From Heliocidaris erythrogramma (taxonomy: Eukaryota > Echinodermata > Echinoidea > Camarodonta > Echinometridae), in assembly GCA_025617745.1 (NCBI GenBank), contig CM046869.1, positions 11,055,168 through 11,119,167 of the forward strand: a stretch of DNA of 64,000 nucleotides, in the 5' to 3' direction. Below are positions 58,001-64,000 of the stretch, piece by piece. The position numbers and the translations under genes were made by a program. Position 1 is the stretch's first letter; each line of letters opens with the position of its first letter. The notes under the pieces were generated by a model. It was not told the origin of the DNA, made no database searches, and saw only the letters and a list, made by a program, of their open reading frames with translations.

Positions 58001-61000
58001 TGACTCTTGTTCAGATCTCAACCTGGGAAGGGAAGGCTTTCCTTTTCGATGCTTTCAAGAATCCTCAGCTTCTCAAAGGAAACTCCAGTCTCAAAAAGAT
58101 TCTCGAACATAACAGGATCTTAAAGGTATATATTATAGGCCTAGTATTAGTAACCGCGGTAACAGAGTGTATGGATTAACTGATAACTCTGCGTTCGGGG
58201 AAGTATTAGGCATTGCCAAAATTTCAGGATGATTTTTTTTTTCAATTTGGGGCGTATACATAATGTATTAGTAACTTATATAGAACGTTTCGAAAACATA
58301 TAGAAACGAATGCGTAGCGTGTTGCCGGCGTTCACAACTTACGCCCAACGATAGTCTAAGTTATGCATAGCGCGCGGCAGCGTGGTCGTTGGCGATTGGC
58401 GACCGTTGGCGATTTTATAGCCAGCGTATGCCGACGTATGAAACATTTGGCGAATACGCTGGCGTACGTCCAATAAGACTCAAGAAGTTATGGGTAAGTT
58501 AAGTTAATATCACGCATAGCAGAAGCACGCTGGTATACATCGTAGTACGGCGAGGTCGTCGAAAAATTTGCACAAAATTGTTCGATGTATGCCAGCGTAT
58601 TGCTCATACGTTCTGCCATAAGTTGTAGGTAAGTTATGCGATCGTTGACACACGTTGCTTATGATGTCCCTGTCACACATCGCCGAATCGGCCCAATGTA
58701 CAAGAAACGGATGGTATTTGTATATCCGTTGTTCAAATCGTCAATCCGGTGGACAATGAAACGCCTTTTAACGGATATCAACGGATGCCAAAAATCGACA
58801 TTCGTTTCTCACGCGTTTGCCTTATCCGGCAAAAGTGTGACAGGCACATAAGTTACTCATTAGTCGAAATACGTCGCGATAATGTCTAGCGTACCAAAAC
58901 TTATTTCTAACCTATGAGTAACGTGTTTTGAACCTATGTGTAACGTATATCGAACTTATCTCCAACGCATATTGACGTATATGTAGACGTATTTTGACGT
59001 GTTCCGGGCGACCACAGAACGTGTTTCTAACTTAGAGCTACCGTATATTGGCGTATTGGCAGCTTTCTTCGAAGTTTTCTTCAGCATGACGGTGATGTTG
59101 TTACTGCGACTTTTATTGCGGTTATGATTTGAATCGTTGCTGTTGTTACTGATTCGGGTTGAATGGCAATCATTCAATTTTGACTATTATCACCAACAAT
59201 TTTTTTCGTTATTTTTTATCACAGACATACTTTAATGATATCAAATAATACAATTTAGTTCTTTCTAATCGTCTAGCGGCAGCCTTTTTATAGGCTACCA
59301 CGTGTGATCTTCGCCTATACGCTGCCGCGCGCTATCGTTGGGCGTATTTTGTGAACGCCGACAACACGCTAAGCATTCGTTGGTATAACTTATCTATAAG
59401 TTATCGAAACGTTCTATATAAGTTATGTATACGCCCCACTCGTTATGAATACGCTATGTATACGCCCGGAACGCGTCAAATATGGAGATAAGTTCAATAT
59501 AAGTTCAATATAAATCACGTTATTCATAAGTTTTGGGGTACGCTGTACATTATCTCGACGTATTTTGACTTATGAGTAACTTACAAGTAACGTGTGAGAA
59601 CGTGTGTCAACGATCGCGTAACTTACCTACAACTTATCGGGGCGTATGAGCCATACGCTGGCATACGTCGAAAAATGTTTTGCATGTAATTTTTTTTTTG
59701 CATAGACCCCTTTATAGTATTGCACATTTTCAAACAAAATAATTGTCAACTATTGTTGATTACTGTTGTGCTAATTATGTGCTAATTCAGTTTATGAAGC
59801 TCTTTTAGTCTATACCTCAATAGACGTTCCCTTCTCAAAATTTTTAAAAACTCAATCCAGGTGATCCATGACTGCAGAAGTGACACATACTCCCTATACC
59901 ATGGGTTTGGTGTGACACTCAAGAACGTGTTTGACACGTCGGTAAGTATACCATTATTTTCTCCAATATGTTCAGTAATGCGTAATGTCGGTCCAGTCAT
60001 CGAGGGGGGGGGGGGGGTTAGTCTCATTTGGTAGTGAATAGATATGCCGTGATCAGGAGCGGCGATTTCTTGTCACGGCCGGGTGGACGATGAGACTAGC
60101 GACCGAGGGTGTCTGTTATGGTTTCCCCCTCCCCCCCACAACAAATAACAACAAAAAAAGAAAGAAAGAAAAAAAAAAAGGGGGAAAAGGAAGATTTTGT
60201 ATTTTGGACTTTTAAAACGTTGCATTCTGGCGGATTCCTCAGTAGATTATGTTTTTTTATTTTACGAGGTCGCATAGCCACCGAGGGAGAAAAATTTTGC
60301 GGTTTGAAACAGCCTTTTAGAGCACTTTTGCACACAGGCAAATCAAATTCCTTTTTCTCTCATTTTCGGGGGGCCGACAACCCCCCTCGAATATTTTCAA
60401 GGAGAGGCGTCCCCCGTACCCCTGTACTCCTGACCCTGCAGTAGGTCCTAGCTTGAGTTGACATTATCTATTGTAAAACAGAGGGGAATCTCTGCTTAAA
60501 TAATACCTACAGTTTAGATTCTTTTGCAATAAATGTGAAGTTTTTAAGTATTAGTATATGCAGGGGAGCATGACGAAAAAAAATCCTATTTTGAATAGTG
60601 AAACTGTGCAAGTTAGAGCACTGAAAAGCCTAAGCAGGGGGTTGTAGATTATACTGACTATTTGCTATACATTGTTTTAAGTCTTCAAACCCCAGCCCCC
60701 CCCCCCCCCCCCCGCATTGCCGCCCTGGTAGTGATAGGCCTATATATTACATTCAGCCGTTCAGATGATGAAATTCATTGAAATAATTATGATCGCATTT
60801 TATGTCTCAAGCAAAGTTTATGATATGGACGTCACATCCATTCCAATTTTTAAAAAAACTTTATGTGATGAGGAAGTATAGGCAATCAAAATTAGGAAAA
60901 TCATATGAATTTGTTATTATGTAGATTGCGATGCGTACTCTGATGGAGCAGTTGAACAGGTACCGATCCTACAGAATCGGCTTCAAAGCTCTCTGTGAGC

Positions 61001-62160
61001 TCCTTGGAGAGAGTGCCTCTCACAAAGATGAAGAATTTGTGAAGAAAATGCTTGAAACGCCAGATTTCTGGAAGATCCGACCTTTCACAGAAGAGATGAT
61101 CTACTACGCCTCGTCTGATGCGTTGTGTTTGGTTCCTAACGTCTACCTGAGACTCAAAGGGTATGTTTTAAGTTACCCGCTCTCGTGGCAAAATTAAAGG
61201 CCTATCTTTCAAACCACAGCTTTGACGATCGATTGTGATCGAAGGATTATTTATTTAGTATTCCTCTCTTCTTTTTTAAAATTTTCTGCAAGGATAACAT
61301 GTTTTTATTTCCATTTCTACCATTCTTTTCTTACCCTTAAGTCGTATTTAATTTAAGACTGTCGTCAATTTTTGTGTTAATTGTCAATAATATGAATGAT
61401 GACAGTGCTATTTATTGGGTTTTTTTTAGTTCCAACAACAGAGATACAAAAACGAATACTTTTACCATGTAAATGTTGTATTTCTTTCAATATTTTGACG
61501 ATAAATCACAAATTTTGTCGGCATGGGCAAATTTTCAAAGCTACCATGCATGTCTCCCCACAAGCATTTCCAGCATTACACATAATGATAATCTATTCAA
61601 GTAATGTGAACTGTTATATTATCGTTGTAATAACAATAGAATTCATATTTGTACTATTTATCTTGTTTGTTCCATTCATATTAGTTATACAAGTTATATT
61701 GTGGAAACATCGTAAAAATGTGAAATATCAAACAATAAAGTGAAACTGAATCTGAGGGCAGTTGCCTCTCCTCTGCCCCTGTGGCTATGCAAGTGTCTGG
61801 ACACACACATATCTCAGATAAATTTTGCTAGATTGCCCATATCATAATTGCTTAGATTGTGCTTTTATTTATATCACACTGACCTGCAGAATGCTGACAC
61901 CGCTCTGGCGGGATCTTTTCACGTGGTCTTGCAAAGGCACCATGGAAAACATCCAAAAACCCCGACAGCAAGGGGGTTACCGAGGGAACAGTCAGGGAGC
62001 ATCGGGAAGCAAACCCATTTTTTACAGTTTGGGTTGCGATGACGATGATGATGACGATTACGATGATAGTGACGATGACGATGATGACGATTACGATGAT
62101 ATTCACGATGACGGTGATTACGATGACGATGATGACGACTACGAGGAAGACTACTTCTAG
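45288..62160 (+). CDS. Paralog B: EXD1/Egalitarian-like exonuclease gene, possibly broken between exons 1 and 2
   Basis: Exons: 45288-about 46025, about 51026-51185, 57983-58125, 59861-59941, 60925-61160 and 61890-62160. Exons 3-5 equal paralog A in length and phase, and exons 2-6 stay open with consensus splice sites. Nuclease residues are kept: LDCEG (motif I), HDCRSD (motif II) and YASSD (motif III). The role is as for paralog A, RNA-directed exonuclease or adaptor. Oddities: the N-terminal frame stops at TGA 46023-46025, a few codons before the donor-equivalent site (GTAACT near 46035). The position equal to the A exon 2 acceptor lacks AG and is occupied by ATT-type repeats. It may be a two-part gene, use another start (ATG 51031), or be a young pseudogene. 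The C-terminus is an Asp-rich tail unlike the shorter one in A. Confidence 0.7.
46572..46718. repeat. 145-bp direct repeat, copy 1
   Basis: Shares GATTGACACGGCTTGCTGGT, CATGACTTAACGTG and ATGCAAAATCAGCACTAATG with 48752-48895, with a few substitutions. Non-coding, within intron 1 of paralog B. Confidence 0.85.
48752..48895. repeat. 145-bp direct repeat, copy 2
   Basis: Second copy of 46572-46718, same orientation, 2.18 kb downstream. Substitutions are scattered, so the duplication is not very recent. Confidence 0.85.
49077..50020 (-). pseudogene. Decayed LINE reverse transcriptase (minus strand)
   Basis: Read on the minus strand, fragments of the reverse transcriptase appear in order despite frame breaks: VAVGIFWDLLK near 49760 (motif A, normally FLDLSKAFD), FADDTNLF near 49490 (catalytic motif C), and the C-terminal region KSWSKHAEDIRFDISRAIG with LSRLRHFIPFNIL (49077-49250). 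This order is typical of CR1/Jockey-like LINEs. It is non-functional through stops and frameshifts and lies in intron 1 of paralog B. Confidence 0.72.
50732..51024. repeat. ATT/ATC-rich microsatellite abutting paralog B exon 2
   Basis: An interrupted (ATT)n/(ATC)n tract that runs up to the conserved exon sequence at 51026. It replaces the splice acceptor seen in paralog A. Open frames of Ile/Tyr/His across it are compositional. Confidence 0.88.
51026..51185 (+). CDS. Paralog B exon 2 (nuclease motif I), 5' end unclear
   Basis: From the conserved Leu-Pro the frame reads MDKYFSFIEDVISCTQIIES, VEECKRVLDPILNKSSRE and TVVIGLDCEGVKLG, ending at a GTAAGTG donor in phase 1. In that frame a TAA occurs at 50993-50995. 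The nearest AG (51036-51037) would give phase 0, which does not fit exon 1. An ATG at 51031 could be an independent start. Confidence 0.72.
51488..51615 (+). repeat. 15-bp tandem repeat AAAAATGCCAGAGGT
   Basis: About eight units, with variants GTGGT and TTGGT. The unit is a multiple of three, so both strands are open without being coding. The same unit appears inverted at 52507-52708 and 54458-54664. Confidence 0.93.
51640..51666. repeat. C homopolymer
   Basis: A run of C of about 22 bases; a second C-run lies at 51827-51843. Both are in intron 2 of paralog B. Confidence 0.9.
52419..53810. repeat. 1.39-kb duplicated block, forward copy 1
   Basis: It starts at TCAACTCTTAGTTTTTCACC and ends at the hairpin centre near 53810. 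It is almost identical to 54371-55760 and includes the CCTCTGGCATTTTTA minisatellite. The right part (from about 53227) is also present inverted at 53811-54370. Confidence 0.93.
52507..52708. repeat. 15-bp minisatellite CCTCTGGCATTTTTA (inverted relative to 51488)
   Basis: About 13 units, some with TTTTTCCT instead of TTTTTACCT. The copy at 54458-54664 differs at one unit (TTTTTACC versus TTTTTTCC near 52672), a mark to tell the duplicates apart. Confidence 0.92.
53811..54370. repeat. Inverted partial copy of the 1.39-kb block
   Basis: The reverse complement of about 53227-53810. It joins at a perfect hairpin centre (GGTGAAAATCGACCATAATT and its reverse, 53791-53829) and ends at AAATGCTT, where the second forward copy begins. 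Confidence 0.93.
54371..55760. repeat. 1.39-kb duplicated block, forward copy 2
   Basis: Direct copy of 52419-53810 at an offset of 1,952 bp, nearly without substitutions. It ends at CGACCATAATAATTATAAAG, where the hairpin centre of copy 1 is not repeated. Confidence 0.93.
55761..57350 (+). pseudogene. Decayed LINE reverse transcriptase (plus strand)
   Basis: The frame at 55930-56340 encodes FENNNAPGLDDYVFKIV and IARVTPIFKCGVKEQVNNYR with PFSVLPVFSKILERVI. These match the fingers region of CR1/Jockey-like reverse transcriptases. Later motifs survive in other frames: VFIDLSKAF near 56450 (motif A), CGVPQGSLL near 56590 (motif B) and YADETN near 56685, where the usual ADD has become ADE. Multiple stops show it is dead. 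It lies in intron 2 of paralog B. Confidence 0.82.
57983..58125 (+). CDS. Paralog B exon 3
   Basis: 143 nt after a GTTCACAG acceptor, with a GTATAT donor. It encodes TESGCLTLVQISTWEGKAFL, then FDAFKNPQLLKGNSSLKK and ILEHNRILK. Same length and phase as paralog A exon 3. Confidence 0.88.
58240..59690. mobile_element. Inverted-repeat element rich in ACGTAT/TAACTTAT words, with a nested second pair
   Basis: One arm pair: GGGGCGTATACATAA...ATAGAACGTTTCG (58245-58290) against CGAAACGTTCTATATAAGTT (59405-59437). Another pair: GCGTTCACAACTTACGCCCA near 58330 against TGGGCGTATTTTGTGAACGCC near 59340. A third: TAAGTTGTAGGTAAGTTATG near 58619 against GTAACTTACCTACAACTTAT near 59618. There is no transposase frame. 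It occupies intron 3 of paralog B. Confidence 0.65.
59861..59941 (+). CDS. Paralog B exon 4 (nuclease motif II)
   Basis: 81 nt between a CAATCCAG acceptor and a GTAAGT donor. It encodes VIHDCRSDTYSLYHGFGVTL and KNVFDTS. It differs from paralog A at only two residues (K to R, N to H). Confidence 0.9.
60000..60924. other. Intron 4 of paralog B, low complexity
   Basis: No gene. It contains G-runs (60003-60017) and C-runs (60697-60713), and a repeat piece (60265-60355: CATAGCCACCGAGGGAGAAA...CACACAGGCAAATC) akin to 26795-26880 inside the TTAA element. Confidence 0.5.
60925..61160 (+). CDS. Paralog B exon 5 (nuclease motif III)
   Basis: 236 nt after a TATGTAG acceptor, with a GTATGT donor, phase 2. 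It encodes IAMRTLMEQLNRYRSYR, LCELLGESASHKDEE and YYASSDALCLVPNVYLRLK. It matches paralog A in length and keeps the Tyr-x3-Asp motif. Confidence 0.9.
61161..61889. other. Intron 5 of paralog B
   Basis: 729 bp of AT-rich sequence, far shorter than the 18-kb intron 5 of paralog A. No gene is supported; the frame at 61396-61743 has hydrophobic residues but no domain. Confidence 0.5.
61890..62160 (+). CDS. Paralog B exon 6 (Asp-rich C-terminal tail)
   Basis: An ACCTGCAG acceptor precedes AATGCTGACACC as in paralog A. It encodes MLTPLWRDLFTW, a Gln/Gly/Ser segment and an Asp/Tyr tail of about 45 residues (CDDDDDDDYDDSDDD...DYEEDYF) from a GATGAC-type coding microsatellite, then TAG. Confidence 0.86.
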
Positions 62161-63536
62161 TTTGTTCTAAATCTCTCAAAGCGACCCTCATACCAAGTAG
62201 TAATCATGCTCTTCATTTCACGATATGCCTATCTTGTTTTATAAAGCAGGTTCTAGAATGTAGCCTTTTTAATTGTTCATATGACACCGCGTGACCGAGC
62301 ATTTTTCTTCCCTACTATACCGTCATGACCGTGCAGAAAAAAATCCCATCAAAAGTGATAACGCACGGCAAAAAGTGATTGCACGGCTGAGATGCCCGTA
62401 TGCGCATCTGGGGCGTACAGGTACTAACTTAGACGCGATGAAATGCTCGTAATTTCACATGGCATGACAAGGGGTGGTATTCTGAGATTTATTTTATCTT
62501 GATTTTTGTGAAATAATTTTAATTGTCATAACAAAATGTACACTTATGGCGCATCATTGGTTAATGGCTGCGCAAACACCAGTGAAATGTTGCAATGTAA
62601 AATTTGTTATGATAGATAAAACTTTGCACTAAAATCAAGATAAAATAATTCTCAGAATTCCACCCAAGGTCTATATAGCAAGGAAACTGATGCGCCCATT
62701 GAGACGCTCATTACACTTTTTGGCTGCGCTTATGTGATGTCATCAAGGAATGGAGGCCTCCATGACTGTGCATGTGCGATTCCTAGCTTTTCGAAGGGGT
62801 GTGTAACCATTTTTAAAAACTTTATATTCATATTAAGATTCATATTCATAGTTTTATTAAACAAATAATTCATGTTTTTGGCTCATACATTTAAGTAGCA
62901 GTGTTGTAGTCAAGGTCCAAAACCTCAACGCCATGGCTAAGGCCAAGGCTTGAAACCTCAATAAAGAAAGGAGGGGAAATGGAATATACAAAGACGGAGG
63001 TTCACACACAAAAAGAAAGTAGGCACTTGCCTTTAAAAACCAAATGCCATCAGGAGTGGCAGAACCACCTACAAAGACCTGGTGGAAAACAATGCATATT
63101 AATGTTCATAACCCCATTTTCTTGACCAAATCTTTGTACATGTATTGTTATATTCCTTTACATAAATAGCTGGTAATTAACTGGTTATTTATTTGTGAGC
63201 AAGCGAAGTGAGCTAACTAATAAAGATGGACTTATAGCGCTCTTTCCTCAAATATCAGGACTTTATATTTAACAATGCATGATTGGGAGTTTGCATTTGG
63301 CTAATAAAGTCATGCAAGGCACTGTATTTTATTATGATTCTAACAGGAGATATGTCACTGCTCTCAAACCCACAATGCCCCTTTTTCTCCAGCTGATTTT
63401 CCTGTTAGGCCCAATTCACAATTTTAGGCCTCTTGTCAAGATAGTGAATGTGAGGTCTCATTCGAGGTTGCATAGCAACTAGTGCTCTAGTGGTTTATAT
63501 TGGGATTATGGCGCTCAGAGCAAACAATGAAATTGC
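62161..63536. other. 3' flank of paralog B, no gene seen
   Basis: AT-rich sequence with an imperfect inverted repeat pair: TTATTTTATCTTGATTTTTGTG near 62489 and AAAATCAAGATAAAATAATT near 62630. These arms delimit a possible MITE of about 160-200 bp. No supported frame. Confidence 0.45.
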
Positions 63537-63636
63537 CCCCCCCCCCCAAAAAAAAAAAAAAAAAAAAAAAAAAAACATAAATAAATAAATAAATAAATAA
63601 ATAAAATTAAAAAATTAAAATAATTCAAAAATTAAT

Positions 63637-63671
<35 letters not shown>

Positions 63672-63702
63672 GAATAAATAAAAAAATAAAAAATTGAATG
63701 GA
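63537..63702. repeat. C-run, A-run and (AAAT)n low-complexity tract
   Basis: About 12 C, about 25 A, then AATAAATAAAT repeats. It is possibly the tail of a retroposed sequence, but no element body is recognisable before it. Confidence 0.9.
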
Positions 63703-64000
63703 TGTATGTAACTTTACAAGCGAGGGGGCAAAGCAACCGAGCAGTGAGTCTATTCACTTGACCTATTAAAGATAATTCGCAAAGGTGCACTGCAATCAAG
63801 CGGTATAGAGATTCGAATTATAAACATTAACGTTTTTCCTGAAATGATGCATCGAATTCATGAAAACCCAGGAGAATACTTGTCGAGGAATTTATTAAGG
63901 CAAACGAAAGTTTAGATTTCTTTCAAATGTTGAACCTTTGCAAGTGGTATTTTAGCTTTATCCTATATTCGGGACAAACTACTTGAAAAGATGCTGATGA

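Noticed and set aside
61852..62191. His/Arg-rich or Ile/Val-rich frames on the minus strand
   Set aside because: They are reverse readings of the Asp-coding microsatellite in paralog B exon 6.

Overview
This is a gene-poor, AT-rich, repeat-dense stretch of an animal genome. Genes are split by GT-AG introns, and DNA transposons, LINE remnants, SINE-like units, fold-back repeats, minisatellites and long homopolymers fill most of the space. The host is probably a marine invertebrate, perhaps an echinoderm or a relative. That is an inference from the repeat style and gene family, because no diagnostic host gene is present.

The main cargo is two paralogous 3'-5' exonuclease-domain genes of the EXD1/Egalitarian-like type, arranged head to head. 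Copy A is on the minus strand (start codon at 38749, stop at 16418; six exons, about 541 aa). Copy B is on the plus strand (start at 45288, stop at 62160). Exons 3, 4 and 5 have identical lengths in both copies (143, 81 and 236 nt), with identical phases. The DEDDy-type catalytic residues (DxE, D, YxxxD) are visible in both. In copy B the link between the N-terminal exon and the nuclease exons looks broken: there is a TGA just before the expected splice donor, and an ATT-rich microsatellite sits where the exon 2 acceptor should be. The only other well-supported gene is a 399-aa RING-H2 protein at 11256-12455, which reads as a single exon.

Layout. 1-973: an unrecognised minus-strand reading frame leaving the window. 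1.6-10.6 kb: a mosaic of duplicated and inverted modules, several of which look like exons with splice sites, including a 1.2-kb palindrome. 11.2-12.5 kb: the RING gene. 13.8-14.7 kb: a purine-rich minisatellite. 16.4-38.7 kb: copy A. Its 18-kb last intron holds a mariner-like MITE, a duplicated 410-bp block, a candidate small gene, and a Tc1 element (24138-31425). The Tc1 element is itself split by a TTAA-flanked element (24903-30425) that carries a roughly 224-bp satellite array. 38.8-45.3 kb: the intergenic space, with a fold-back minisatellite and a 751-bp MITE. 45.3-62.2 kb: copy B. Its introns contain two decayed LINEs and a forward/inverted/forward 1.4-kb duplication. 62.2-64 kb: low-complexity sequence.

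The two nuclease paralogs are the only genes here with an evident shared function. EXD1 and Egalitarian relatives act in RNA metabolism: piRNA biogenesis for EXD1 and mRNA localisation for Egalitarian. The sequence alone does not say which role applies.
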